Source: UBA9676 sp963837105 (lineage in GTDB: Bacteria > Actinomycetota > Actinomycetes > Streptosporangiales > Streptosporangiaceae). From it: DNA of 64,000 bases. Location: contig CAWIMG010000023.1 in assembly GCA_963837105.1 (NCBI GenBank), forward strand, positions 69,463-133,462, given 5' to 3'. Positions 42,925 through 51,917 of this stretch are shown here, one piece after another. The position numbers were made by a program, and so were the translations under genes. Positions within the stretch are counted from its first letter, which is position 1. Every line of letters starts with the position of its first letter. The notes below the pieces were generated by a model. That model saw only the letters and a program-made list of their open reading frames with translations. It had not been told where the DNA came from and did not search any database.

Positions 42925-44432
42925 CGGCCCTGCTCCGCCAGCTGGGCGGCGATCCGGTTCCGCTGGATCTTGCCGGTGGCGGTCCGGGGAATCTGGTCCA
43001 CCACGTGGATCACCTTGGGCACCTTGAAGTCGGCCAGCACCGCCTGGCAGGCGGCGCGCAGCGAGGCGGCGCTGGTGTCCCCGCGCAGCGTCACCGCCGC
43101 GCCGACCACCTGGCCGTACTTCTCGTCGTCGATGCCGAAACAGACCGCGTCGGCCACCGCCGGCTGGGACTTGAGCACAGCCTCCACCTCGGCCGGCGAG
43201 ATGTTCTCCCCACCGCGGATGATCAGTTCCTTGATCCGGCCTTCCAGCCGCAGGTAGCCATCGCTGAGCAGGCCCCGGTCGCCGGTGCGGAACCAGCCGC
43301 CGAAGAACGACTCGGCGTTCGCCTCCGGGTCGTTCAGGTACCCCGAGGTCAGGCCGGGGCCGCGGACCGCTACCTCGCCGATCTCCCCGGCCGGCACATC
43401 CCGGCCCGCCTTGTCCACGATCCGGACCTCGGCACCGGCCGGGATGCCGACCGTGCCCGCCCGGGCCGGCCGCGGCGGCAGCGGGTTCGCCGTCATCTGG
43501 TGACTGGCCTCGGTCATCCCGTACGCCTCCAGCACCGGCGCCTGGTACCGCCTGGCCAGCTCCGCCAGCAGCGCCGGCGACAGCGCCGAACTGCACGAGC
43601 GGATGAACCGGATGGCCGGGGCGGGCTCGCCGCCGGGCCCGATGAGCTCGGCATGGATGGTGGGGCTGGCGGAGACCCAGGTGACACCCAGCTCTGTCAG
43701 CTGGCGCCAGTACCGCCGGGGGGTCAGCCGCCGCGGCGTGACCACCGAGCCGCCCGCGCCCAGCTGGGCCAGCGCGGAGGCGATCAGCCCATGGACGTGG
43801 AACAGCGGCATCGCACAGTAGGAGATGTCGTCCCCCGTCAGGGCGTAATGGGCGGCGATGGCGCGCACCGACGCCATCACGTTGCGCTGCCGCAGCGGCA
43901 CCTGCTTGGGCCGCCGGGTGGTGCCGCTGGTGTGCAGCAGCAGCGCCACGTCGTCGGCCGAGCCGGCCGCGAACGGGGCCTCGCCGGTGGCGGGCCGCCC
44001 GGCCACCGACAGCAGCGGTGGCCCCGGCGGCTGGCTGGCCACGTCCACGACGGTCCGCCGGCTGGCCGCCGCCCGGGCTTCGGCACCGCGCCCGGCCTGG
44101 ATCAGCACCAGGCCGGGGTCCAGGTCGTCCAGGTAGAACTCGTACTCGGCCCGGGTGTAGCCGGGGTTCAGCGGCGCGGCGGTGGCGCCCACGGCGGCCA
44201 CGGCCAGCAGCAGTTCCACCACCTCCGGGCCGTTCGGCAGCACCATGGCGATCCGCTGGCCCGGGGCCACCCCCAGCCCGGCGAGCTGGCCGGCCAGCCG
44301 GAGGACGGCGCTGGCCAGTTCGCCATGGGAGATGGCGGTGCCGTCATCGGGGCTGATCAGCGCCGGGTGGCCGCTGCCTTCCCGCAGGATGGCCAGCAGC
44401 GGCTCGGCTGATGATGGCGGTGCTGAGGTCAC
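42921..44432 (-). CDS. AMP-dependent acyl-CoA ligase, oxalyl-CoA synthetase-like
   Basis: A 503-residue ANL-superfamily ligase. It has the phosphate loop LLHTSGTTRRPKQVPLRQRN, MPLFHVHGLIASALAQ, EAYGMTEASHQMTANPLPPR, GWFRTGDRGLLSDGYLRLEGRIKELII, GGENISPAEVEAVL and FKVPKVIHVVDQIPRTATGKI with the C-terminal catalytic Lys. The HTSGTT, HVHG and SHQMT/NPLPP blocks resemble oxalate-CoA ligase/Pcs60-type enzymes. The usual TTGxPKG is changed to TTRRPKQ, replacing two Gly. Substrate unproved; co-transcribed with the PanE-like gene. Confidence 0.85.
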   Translation of the reverse strand: MTSAPPSSAEPLLAILREGSGHPALISPDDGTAISHGELASAVLRLAGQLAGLGVAPGQRIAMVLPNGPEVVELLLAVAAVGATAAPLNPGYTRAEYEFYLDDLDPGLVLIQAGRGAEARAAASRRTVVDVASQPPGPPLLSVAGRPATGEAPFAAGSADDVALLLHTSGTTRRPKQVPLRQRNVMASVRAIAAHYALTGDDISYCAMPLFHVHGLIASALAQLGAGGSVVTPRRLTPRRYWRQLTELGVTWVSASPTIHAELIGPGGEPAPAIRFIRSCSSALSPALLAELARRYQAPVLEAYGMTEASHQMTANPLPPRPARAGTVGIPAGAEVRIVDKAGRDVPAGEIGEVAVRGPGLTSGYLNDPEANAESFFGGWFRTGDRGLLSDGYLRLEGRIKELIIRGGENISPAEVEAVLKSQPAVADAVCFGIDDEKYGQVVGAAVTLRGDTSAASLRAACQAVLADFKVPKVIHVVDQIPRTATGKIQRNRIAAQLAEQGR

Positions 44433-44565
44433 GGTGCCTCCGTCCCGGCCAGGCTCTGCGGGAATGCGCGCAAATGCTATTCACAAGTTCCCCGCCGCCA
44501 GGCCGGCGAACCCGGCCGGGCCGGAAACTGTGCGCTGATTCACAAGCCTTCCGGCGGGTGACAGG

Positions 44566-45120
44566 ATGTGGCGGGTGGAGGCAATGGGTTCGCTGATCGT
44601 GGTGCCCGCGCTGGACCGGGCCGACCTGCTGGCCCCGCCGGTGGCGGCGGCGCTCGCGGCCTGCAACGGCGCGCTGGGCGCTGGCTCGGTCGGGGTGGCC
44701 GAGATCGATCCGGCACTGGCCGACACCGCCGCGTTCTGCGAGCGGTACGCGGTCAGCCCGGCCGAGTCCGCCAATTGCGTGGTGATCAGCGGCCGCCGGG
44801 ACGGGGAGCAGCGTTACGCCGCGTGCGTGGTGCTCGCCACCACCCGGGCGGACGTGAACGGGGTGGCCCGGCGTGAACTCGACGTCCGGAAGGCGTCGTT
44901 CGCGGCGACGGCGGAGGCGGTCAGCGCGACCGGGATGGAATACGGCGGGATCACCCCAATCGGCCTGCCGGCCGGCTGGCGCGTGCTGGTCGATGGCCGG
45001 GTGGCGGCGGCGGCGCGGGTGGTGGTCGGCAGCGGCGTCCGGCGGTCCAAGCTCGCGCTGCCGGGCAGCCTGCTCGGGCGGCTGCCGGGCGCCACCGTGA
45101 TCGACGGCCTGGCCGACTGA
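44566..45120 (+). CDS. YbaK/EbsC family aminoacyl-tRNA deacylase-like protein
   Basis: A 184-residue protein. The second half carries the YbaK/ProX fold: CVVISGRRDGEQRYAACVVLA, RRELDVRKASFAATAEAVSA, TGMEYGGITPIGLP, VLVDGRVAAAARVVVGSGVR and KLALPGSLLGRLPG. The DVRKASFA Lys and the GGITPIGLP loop are the hallmarks. Such proteins hydrolyse mischarged Cys- or Ala-tRNAPro. The first 60 residues are less conserved. ATG 44566 is used; ATG 44584 with GGAGG directly before it is possible. Confidence 0.85.
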   Translation: MWRVEAMGSLIVVPALDRADLLAPPVAAALAACNGALGAGSVGVAEIDPALADTAAFCERYAVSPAESANCVVISGRRDGEQRYAACVVLATTRADVNGVARRELDVRKASFAATAEAVSATGMEYGGITPIGLPAGWRVLVDGRVAAAARVVVGSGVRRSKLALPGSLLGRLPGATVIDGLAD

Positions 45121-45139
45121 CGCCCCTGGCCGTCGGCCG

Positions 45140-45538
45140 TCAGTCAGCGCCGGGAGCCTGCCCGGAGGCTGGGCTGTCCCGCAGCATGCTGCGGTAGACC
45201 GCGATCAGGGCGGCCCGCTGGTCCGGGGTGAGCCGCTGGTCGGCGCTGATCACCGCTTCGGTTTCCGGGCCGGCCGGGGCCGGCTCCGGCTGGGCCGGCT
45301 GGCTGGTGCCCAGCCCGGCGTGGGCCATCACGGTCTCCGCCGACAGGTCCAGGGCATCGGAAATTGCCTTCAGCACCCGCACCGAGGGCTGGTGCAGGCC
45401 TCGCTCGATCTGGCTCAGGTAAGGGTTGGACAGGCTGGTCATCTCGGCCAGCTGACGGAGTGAGAGGTTGGCCAGCTTGCGCTGGCTGCGGATGAAGGCG
45501 CCGAGCACTTCGCGCTGCGCGTCCCATGGATCGCTCAT
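45140..45538 (-). CDS. XRE-family helix-turn-helix regulator
   Basis: A 132-residue protein: LGAFIRSQRKLANLSLRQLAEMTSLSNPYLSQIERGLHQPSVRVL is a full Cro/C1 HTH (residues 12-57), then ISDALDLSAETVMAHAGLG and a Pro/Ala/Glu-rich tail ending with TPDQRAALIAVYRSML. The gene lies just downstream of the phasin-like gene, separated by a strong terminator. Regulators of this kind neighbour phasin genes in other PHA-making actinomycetes. It is a good candidate to bind the palindrome at 45992-46012. Confidence 0.85.
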   Translation of the reverse strand: MSDPWDAQREVLGAFIRSQRKLANLSLRQLAEMTSLSNPYLSQIERGLHQPSVRVLKAISDALDLSAETVMAHAGLGTSQPAQPEPAPAGPETEAVISADQRLTPDQRAALIAVYRSMLRDSPASGQAPGAD

Positions 45539-45585
45539 GGCGTCGGCTCCCTGTGCTGGTGACCCGCGGTCTGCCGGTCAGGATA

Positions 45586-45627
45586 GTTCGCGCGGCGGGC
45601 CAGGATTTGCTGGCCCGCCGCGCGAAC
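45586..45627 (-). terminator. Perfect 17-bp stem-loop after the phasin-like gene
   Basis: GTTCGCGCGGCGGGCCA (45586-45602), loop GGATTTGC, then the exact complement TGGCCCGCCGCGCGAAC (45611-45627). It lies 18 bases past the phasin-like stop and before the XRE gene. It probably isolates the abundant phasin transcript from the regulator. No U-tract. Confidence 0.8.
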
Positions 45628-45644
45628 GGCTGATCACCGAAGTG

Positions 45645-45953
45645 TCAGTTCTTGGCTGCCGCGGCCTTGCCCTTGGCGGGCATCAGCGGGGCGGTGGCCG
45701 CGAGCAGGTCCTCGGCGAACTTGCGCTGGCTGGCCAGCAGCTGCTCGGCGAAGTCGTAGGCGCTGGCGACGACCTCCGACGGGGTGGGCAGCTTGTCGGC
45801 CAGCGGGACGTCCACGGCCGGCAGCTTGGGGGTGATGGACTTGACGGCGTCGGCCCAGGTCTTGATGGCGTCGATGACGGCCTCCTGGCTCTTGCCGACG
45901 GTCTTCAGGACTTCGCCCTGGAACTCTTGGGTGGTGGTGCGGGTGTCGGTCAT
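45645..45953 (-). CDS. Phasin-like granule protein
   Basis: A 102-residue helical protein beginning MTDTRTTTQEFQGEVLKTVG, then AVIDAIKTWADAVKSITPKL, PSEVVASAYDFAEQLLASQR and FAEDLLAATAP, ending in a Lys/Ala tail. Amphipathic helices with a Pro-rich middle and an Ala/Lys-rich end are typical of phasins that coat PHA granules, and phaA, phaB and phaC are next to it. ATG 45953 has GAGGAG upstream; a longer frame to 46001 overlaps the promoter. Assignment rests on context and composition. Confidence 0.7.
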   Translation of the reverse strand: MTDTRTTTQEFQGEVLKTVGKSQEAVIDAIKTWADAVKSITPKLPAVDVPLADKLPTPSEVVASAYDFAEQLLASQRKFAEDLLAATAPLMPAKGKAAAAKN

Positions 45954-45987
45954 CTCTGGCTCCTCTGGTAGCTTCTCTCTACTGCTA

Positions 45988-46018
45988 ACTATACCAAGCA
46001 TTCTGCTTGATACGCCAA
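45988..46018 (-). promoter_or_regulatory. Phasin promoter with overlapping palindromic operator
   Basis: On the minus strand TTGGCG (46018-46013) and TATAGT (45993-45988) are separated by 19 bases. Between and across them lies TATCAAGCA-GAA-TGCTTGGTA (46012-45992), an inverted repeat matching at 8 of 9 positions. The site covers the spacer and touches the -10 box, so a bound repressor would block the promoter. The region is also unusually AT-rich for this genome. Confidence 0.6.
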
Positions 46019-46047
46019 CCGGAGGATGTGATCTGCGTCATGCCGGG

Positions 46048-47238
46048 TCACAGCCGCTCGAAGATCGCCGCGATGCCCTGCCCGCCACCGATGCACATGG
46101 TGGTGAGCGCGTACGTGCCGCCGGTGCGGCGCAGTTCGTAGAGCGCCTTCACGGCCAGGATCGCGCCGGTGGCACCGACCGGATGCCCCAGCGAGACCCC
46201 GCTGCCGTTCGGGTTGGTCAGGTCGGGTGGCAGGCCCAGTTCCCTGGCCACCGCCAGCGCCTGGGCGGCGAACGCCTCGTTCACCTCGAACACGTCGATG
46301 TCACCGAGCTTCAGGCCGGCCCGGTCGAGCACCGCCCGCACGGCCGGCACCGGGCCCATGCCCATGATCCGCGGCTCCACGCCCGCGTGGCTGTAGGCGA
46401 CCAGCCGGCCGAGCGGGCTCAGTCCGCGCGACTCGGTGAATGACCTGGTGGCGAGCACGACCGCCGCCGCCGCATCGTTGATGCCGGATGCGTTGCCTGC
46501 GGTGACCGTGCCGTCCTTGGCGAACGAGGGCCGGAGCCTGGCCAGGTCGTCCACGGTGACACCGGGCCGCACGTGCTCGTCGGTGTCCACCGTCACCGTG
46601 CCCTTGCGGGCCGGCACCTCCACCGGGACGATCTGCTCCTTGAAGTACCCGGCGGCGGCGGCGGCCGCGGCCCGCCGGTGGCTCTCCACCGCCAGCGCAT
46701 CCTGGTCGGCCCGGGACACGGTGAAGTCGGTGGCCACGTTCTCCGCCGTCACGCCCATGTGACAGCCGTCGAACGGGTCGGTGAGCGCGCCGACCATGGC
46801 GTCCACCACGGCCGAGTCCTGCATCCGCTGGCCCCAGCGCATCGCGGGCAGCCAGTACTGGCCCCGGCTCATCGACTCGGCGCCGCCGGCGACAGCCACG
46901 GCACAGTCGCCGAGCCGGATCGCCTGCGAGGCCGACACGATCGCCTGCAGGCCGCTGCCGCACAGCCGGTTCAGGGTGAACGCCGGCGTCTGCACCGGCA
47001 GCCCGCCGTTGATGGCGGCCACCCGGGCCAGGTACATGTCCCGGGTCTCGGTGTGGATGACGTTGCCGAACACGGCGTGGCCGACGTCGGCGGGCGCGAC
47101 ACCCGCCCGGTCGACCGCCTCGGTGATCACGGTCGCCGCCAGGTCGCAGGGCGGGACGGGGGCCAGGCCGCCGCCGTACTTGCCGATCGCGGTCCGGACC
47201 GCGGAGATCACCAGCACATCTTCTTTGCCGTCTGTCAT
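46048..47238 (-). CDS. phaA: Acetyl-CoA acetyltransferase (beta-ketothiolase)
   Basis: Condenses two acetyl-CoA to acetoacetyl-CoA. The 396 residues contain LVISAVRTAIGKYGG, NRLCGSGLQAIVSA (nucleophile Cys93), GGAESMSRGQYWLP, VNEAFAAQALAVARELGL, NPNGSGVSLGHPVGATG (His) and LTTMCIGGGQGIAAIFE (second Cys). ATG 47238 has GAGAGGCGGAG upstream; a GTG at 47253 overlapping the phaB stop as GTGA is an alternative. Its order after phaB and nearness to phaC indicate PHB synthesis rather than fatty-acid breakdown. Confidence 0.92.
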   Translation of the reverse strand: MTDGKEDVLVISAVRTAIGKYGGGLAPVPPCDLAATVITEAVDRAGVAPADVGHAVFGNVIHTETRDMYLARVAAINGGLPVQTPAFTLNRLCGSGLQAIVSASQAIRLGDCAVAVAGGAESMSRGQYWLPAMRWGQRMQDSAVVDAMVGALTDPFDGCHMGVTAENVATDFTVSRADQDALAVESHRRAAAAAAAGYFKEQIVPVEVPARKGTVTVDTDEHVRPGVTVDDLARLRPSFAKDGTVTAGNASGINDAAAAVVLATRSFTESRGLSPLGRLVAYSHAGVEPRIMGMGPVPAVRAVLDRAGLKLGDIDVFEVNEAFAAQALAVARELGLPPDLTNPNGSGVSLGHPVGATGAILAVKALYELRRTGGTYALTTMCIGGGQGIAAIFERL

Positions 47239-47249
47239 GACTCCGCCTC

Positions 47250-48071
47250 TCACATGTCCAGGCCGCCGTTGACGGCCCAGATCTGGCCGGTGATGTAGGC
47301 GGACTCGTCCGCCGCGAGGAAGCAGACCACCCGGGCGATCTCCTCTGGCCTGCCGAGCCTGCCCACCGGGATCTGGCCGCGGATGCGGTCCAGCAGCTTG
47401 TCCGGGACGGTGGCCAGCATGTCCGTCGCGATGAAGCCGGGGGTCACCGCGTTCACGGTGAGCCCGATCCCGTCGCCGACCGGGTGGCCGGCCCGGTCCA
47501 GCTGGAACAGCGCCTCCCGGGCCAGTGACTTGGTCAGCCCGAACAGGCCGGACTTGGACGCGGCGTAGTTGACCTGGCCGATGTTGCCGGTCTCGCCGAT
47601 GACCGAGGACACGTTGATGATCCGTCCCGAGCCCCGCTCGAGCATGTGCTCCAGTGCGGCCTGCGCCATGAAGAAGGCGCCGGAAAGGTTGACCGCGATA
47701 ACCCGCTGCCAGTCCTCGTCGGTCATCTTCGCGACGGTCCGGTCGATGGTGATGCCGGCGTTGTTGACCAGGATGTCCAGCCGCCCGTGCTGGTCGATGA
47801 CCTCGCCGAGCACCCGCCGGCAGTCGTCAGCCGAGCCGATGTTGCCCTCGTGCACGGTGAACTCCGACCCGGGATACGCCACCAGCATCTCGTCGTGGAA
47901 CTTCTCCGCCCGTTCGTGCTGATGCCAGTAGCCCGCGGCGACCGCGGCCCCGGCCCCGGCCAGGGCGCGGCAGATGGCCGCGCCGATGCCCCGGGTCCCG
48001 CCGGTGACGAAGGTCACCCGGTCGCGCAGAGTGCCCAATTGCTCCGGCTGCGCCTGCTCGGTGGTTGTCAT
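47250..48071 (-). CDS. phaB: Acetoacetyl-CoA reductase
   Basis: Short-chain dehydrogenase reducing acetoacetyl-CoA to (R)-3-hydroxybutyryl-CoA with NADPH. The 273 residues contain TFVTGGTRGIGAAICRALAG, LDILVNNAGITIDRTVAKM, INVSSVIGETGNIGQVNYAASKSG (catalytic Ser-Tyr-Lys), VNAVTPGFIATDML and FLAADESAYITGQIWAVNGG. The ITIDRT and GQVNYAASK blocks are those of PhaB. ATG 48071 is used; the frame is open to 48152. It is divergent from phaC. Confidence 0.92.
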   Translation of the reverse strand: MTTTEQAQPEQLGTLRDRVTFVTGGTRGIGAAICRALAGAGAAVAAGYWHQHERAEKFHDEMLVAYPGSEFTVHEGNIGSADDCRRVLGEVIDQHGRLDILVNNAGITIDRTVAKMTDEDWQRVIAVNLSGAFFMAQAALEHMLERGSGRIINVSSVIGETGNIGQVNYAASKSGLFGLTKSLAREALFQLDRAGHPVGDGIGLTVNAVTPGFIATDMLATVPDKLLDRIRGQIPVGRLGRPEEIARVVCFLAADESAYITGQIWAVNGGLDM

Positions 48072-48399
48072 CGCCCGCGTCCTCCCATCTCGCGCCTGCT
48101 TCGCAATGCCATCCCGGATCAGGCCTGCCACGGCAATGAGGGGTGGCCCCAAGGGACAGAGCCGGCCGGCCGGCCGAAGGCGCAGTTACCGTTCACGCTA
48201 TGCCGGGCCGGCACGTTCCGTCACCAGGCCGTTGGTCCTGGGTCACGGGGACCGAAGCCCCGGCCAGCGCGGCTGGCCGGATGGGATGATAGGGGTTACG
48301 CCGCTGTCCCGGCGTGAGCGTGCCCCGGGCGGCCGCCCTTGACCCTGTCCCGGGTGGCTGGTCACAGTGAGTGGGGACAAAGAGTTGCCAGGAGGGCAG
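48072..48399. promoter_or_regulatory. Divergent control region between phaB and phaC
   Basis: This 328-base gap must hold promoters for both directions. It contains runs of CCGG (near 48160-48175) and a 9-bp hairpin CCGGCCAGC-GCG-GCTGGCCGG near 48260. I see no copy of the phasin operator and no clear -35/-10 pair. GTG 48367 near its end may be the true phaC start. Confidence 0.4.
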
Positions 48400-50041
48400 A
48401 TGGAAGAGTTCGTGCCGGAGGCCGACGCAGCTGGCGGGTTCGACCCGCTCGGGATCCTCCGGGCCGCCAGCGACCTGGCCGCCACCGCGATGACCGGCCA
48501 GGAGCTGACCTGGCTGGCCACCGAGCTGGCCGCCCTCGGCCAGGGCCGGTCCACGCTCTCGTTCGAGGGCGGGGATCACCGGTTCGACGATGTGACCTGG
48601 CAGTCCAATCCGTTCTTCCACGCCCTCGGCCAGGGCTACTGCCTGCTGGAGCAGTGGTTCCGGCGGCTGGTGGACGACATGGACGGCCCGTGGGTCCGGC
48701 AGGCCCGGGCCCGTTACCTGGCCAACGTCGTGTCCGCCGCCCTCGCGCCCACCAACTTCTTCTGGACCAACCCGGCCGCGATCAAGCTGGCGTTCGAGAC
48801 GGGCGGCCAGTCGGCCCTGCGCGGCGGCCAGCACATGCTGCGGGACCTGGCCAGCGGTGGCATGCCCAAGATGGTGGACCGGGCGCCGTTCCGGTGTGGG
48901 TGAGAAGCTCGCCTGCACCCCCGGCGCGGTCGTCTACACCGAAGACATGTTCGAGCTGCTGCAGTACACACCAGTGACGCCGACCGTGCGCAGCCGGCCG
49001 CTGCTGATGGTGCCACCCGAGCTCAACCGTTACTACGTGCTCGACCTCAGCCCGGGCCGGAGCGTCGTCGAGTACGCGGTCGCCAACGGCATCCAGACCT
49101 TCATGATGGTCTGGCGCAATCCGCAGGCCGAACTGGGCCACGGCAGCTGGGGGATGGACGAGTACATCGCCGCGCAGATGCGCGCGGCCGACGTGGTGCG
49201 GAAGATCACCCGCACCGAGAGCGTCAACTGGCTCGGGCTGTGCGCCGGTGGCATCACCACCGCGCTGCTGGCGGGCTACTGCGCCGCCCGCGGCGAGCCG
49301 TGCGTCAACTCGGCGACCTTCGTCGTCACCATGCTGACCAACAGCTGCCCCAACATCGTCGGGCAGCTGAGCAGTGGGGCGTCCCGCGAGATGCTGCGGC
49401 TGGCCGCCGAGTCCGGGCAGGTCATCCCCGGTGACACGCTGCGGGCCACCTTCGCCTGGCTGCGCCCGAACGACCTGGTCTTCAACTACCTGGTGAGCGG
49501 GTGGCTGCTGGGCCAGGATCCGCCCGCCTTCGACGTGCTGGCCTGGAACGACGACGCGACCGCGATGACCGCGAAGTTCTCGCTGGAAAGCGCGGAGGCA
49601 CTGATCGGCGACCGGGCGGCCGTGCCGGGCGGGCTGACCGTCCTGGGCACTCCGATCGACCTGGCCAAGGCCGACTGTGACACCTTCTACGTCGCGGGCT
49701 ACACCGATCACATCTCACCCTGGCGGGCCTGTTATGCCGCCAGCCAGGTCATGGGCGGCGACAAGGAACGCATGGAAATGGTCGTCGTCAAATCCGGGCA
49801 CATCCAGTCATTCGTCAACCCGGTGGCGAAGTCCCGGTACGACTACTGGACAGCCGCTCCGGTGACCCCTGACCCCGACCAGTGGCTGGCCCAGGCGCCC
49901 CTGGTGCACGGATCCTGGTGGCCCCGCTGGTCCGCCTGGCTGCTGGAGCGCTCCGGCCAGGAGAAGAAGGCTCCCGCCGCCCTCGGCAACCGCGCCTACC
50001 CGCCGCTGTCGCCCGCGCCCGGCACGTACGTGTACGGCTGA
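48400..50041 (+). CDS. phaC: Poly(R)-hydroxyalkanoate synthase (frameshifted)
   Basis: Polymerises hydroxyacyl-CoA into PHA granules. The first frame has DVTWQSNPFFHALGQGYCLLE and APTNFFWTNPAAIKLAFETG, and ends artificially at 48903. One extra T near 48894 explains this, and the next frame gives VGEKLACTPGAVVYTEDMFE. The C-terminal alpha/beta-hydrolase follows with GLCAGG (nucleophile Cys codon at 49241), YTDHISPW (Asp) and KSGHIQSF (His). This fits a class I synthase of about 546 residues. ATG 48400 has AGGAGG just upstream; GTG 48367 adds 11 residues. Confidence 0.93.
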
Positions 50042-50185
50042 CACCTGTTCCCGTCGGAACTCGCCACCGCTGGCCATTTCTGGCGAATGACGAAGGTCCC
50101 GGTGGTTACCGTCTTCCGCCCCTGATCCGGGATCCCGGCGGCCGGACAAGATGGCGGTCATATATTCGCGCCGAAAGGACCAACG

Positions 50186-51199
50186 ATGAAGGCCGCCGTC
50201 GTCAAAGCTTTCCATCAGCCGCTGATCATCGAGGACCGGCCGATCCCGGAACCCGGGGCCGGCCAGGTGGTGGTCAAGATCGAGGCTTCGGGCCTGTGCC
50301 ACACCGACATCCACGCCGCTAACGGCGACTGGCCGGTCAGGCCCAGCCCGCCATTCGTGCCCGGCCACGAGGGGGTCGGAACCGTCACCCGGATCGGTGC
50401 CGGGGTCACCCGCCTGCAGGAGGGCGACCGGGTGGCCATCCCCTGGCTCGGCTGGGCCTGCGGGGAGTGCGAGTACTGCACCTCCGGCTGGGAGACCCTG
50501 TGCGAGAAGCAGGTGAACTCGGGCTACGGCACCGACGGTGGATGGGCCGAGTACGCGGTAGCGTCCGCCGCCTATGTGGGCAAGGTGCCTGCCGCCATCG
50601 ACTCGTTCGAGGCCGCTCCGCTGACCTGTGCCGGGGTGACCACCTACAAGGCCGTGAAGGTCTCCGGCGCCCGGTCCTCCGACCTGGTGGCGATCTTCGG
50701 GGTCGGCGGGCTTGGCCACCTGGCCCTCCAGTACGCACTGATCGCCGGCGCTCAGGTGGTGGCGGTGGATCTGTTCGATGAGAAGCTGGAGCTGGCCAGT
50801 GAGCTTGGCGCCGCCTACACCGTGAACGCCCGCAACCAGGACCCGGCAGCCGCCATCAAGGCTCTGGGCGGAGCGGACGCGGCCATCTCACTGGCCGTCT
50901 CCCCCAAGGCGTTCGAGCAGGCTTACAGCTCGCTGCGGCGCGGCGGGACGCTGGTGTTTGTCGGCCTGCCCGCGGACAACTTCATCCAGCTGCCCATCTT
51001 CGAGACCGTGCTGAACGGCACCCAGGTACGCGGGTCAATCGTCGGCACCCGGGTCAACCTGCAGGAGGTCTTCGAGCTGCATGCCGCCGGCAAGACCGAG
51101 GTGGTCTACGAGAAGCGCCAGCTTGAGCAGGTCAACGAGGCCATCAAGGAAGTGGAGAGCGGGCAGGTCAAGGCCCGGCTGGTCTTCGACCTCCAGTAA
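50186..51199 (+). CDS. Zinc-dependent alcohol dehydrogenase
   Basis: A 337-residue medium-chain dehydrogenase: EASGLCHTDIHAANGDWP and PGHEGVGTVTRIG give the catalytic zinc ligands, CGECEYCTSGWETLC gives the structural zinc Cys, and VAIFGVGGLGHLALQYA is the NAD(P) Rossmann loop. VVAVDLFDEKLE ends in Asp, which suggests NAD preference. It most resembles AdhP-type primary alcohol dehydrogenases. ATG 50186 follows AAAGGA. It stands alone between phaC and the convergent response regulator. Confidence 0.93.
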   Translation: MKAAVVKAFHQPLIIEDRPIPEPGAGQVVVKIEASGLCHTDIHAANGDWPVRPSPPFVPGHEGVGTVTRIGAGVTRLQEGDRVAIPWLGWACGECEYCTSGWETLCEKQVNSGYGTDGGWAEYAVASAAYVGKVPAAIDSFEAAPLTCAGVTTYKAVKVSGARSSDLVAIFGVGGLGHLALQYALIAGAQVVAVDLFDEKLELASELGAAYTVNARNQDPAAAIKALGGADAAISLAVSPKAFEQAYSSLRRGGTLVFVGLPADNFIQLPIFETVLNGTQVRGSIVGTRVNLQEVFELHAAGKTEVVYEKRQLEQVNEAIKEVESGQVKARLVFDLQ

Positions 51200-51224
51200 G
51201 GCGGCACCGGGCGGGTACCGGACG

Positions 51225-51917
51225 TCAGGTCAGGCGGCGCTCGGCTGCCCAGCGGGTGAGCTGGTGGCGGCTGGACAGCTGGAGCTTGCGCAGCACCGAG
51301 GACACGTGGCTCTCCACCGTCTTGACCGAGATGTACAGTTCCCGCCCGATCTCCTTGTAGGTGTAGCCCCGCGCGATCAGCCGGAGCACATCCCGCTCCC
51401 GCGCGGTCAGCTGGTCGAGTTCGGGGTCGAACCGCGGGCTGGCCTGGTCGCCGGGGGGAAGCGCGGCGAACGCATCCAGCACGAATCCCGCCAGCCGGGG
51501 AGAGAACACCGTGTCGTCGGCGGCGACCCGGCTCACCGCGTCCACCAGGGCGGGCCCGGAGATCGTCTTGGTCACGTAACCGCGCGCGCCCGCCCGGATG
51601 ACCGCGATCACATCCTCGGGAGCGTCGGAGGCCGACAGCGCCAGGAAACGGACCTGCGGGTGGGCTGGCCGGATCGCCGAGACCACCGCCTGGCCGCCGC
51701 CACCGGGCAGATGCACGTCGAGCAGCACCACGTCCGGCAGCACCCGGGCGATCAGCGCGATGGCCGGCTCGACGTCATCGGCCTCGCCCACCACCTCCAC
51801 CTGGTCGCCGAGCTCGGACCGGACTCCGGACCGGAACAGGCCGTGATCATCGACGATGACCGCCCGTGGCCGGCCTCCGTCCGGCCTGGCCGGGCCTGGC
51901 CGTTCCGGCCCGGTCAC
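51225..51917 (-). CDS. NarL/LuxR-family response regulator
   Basis: A 230-residue regulator from GTG 51917. Receiver domain: AVIVDDHGLFRSGV (Asp23-Asp24), VVLLDVHLPGGGG (phosphorylated Asp67), FLALSASDAPEDV and GYVTKTISG (Lys). LuxR-type HTH: LTARERDVLRLIARGYTYKEIG and TVESHVSSVLRKLQLSSRHQLT. The GTG overlaps the kinase stop as GTGA. The longer frame to 52700 is a shadow of the kinase gene. It pairs with the PspC-type kinase upstream. Confidence 0.92.
   Translation of the reverse strand: MTGPERPGPARPDGGRPRAVIVDDHGLFRSGVRSELGDQVEVVGEADDVEPAIALIARVLPDVVLLDVHLPGGGGQAVVSAIRPAHPQVRFLALSASDAPEDVIAVIRAGARGYVTKTISGPALVDAVSRVAADDTVFSPRLAGFVLDAFAALPPGDQASPRFDPELDQLTARERDVLRLIARGYTYKEIGRELYISVKTVESHVSSVLRKLQLSSRHQLTRWAAERRLT

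Noticed and set aside
41941..43596. 551-residue PanE-like fusion
   Set aside because: The N-terminal 224 residues are an out-of-frame reading of the acyl-CoA ligase gene.
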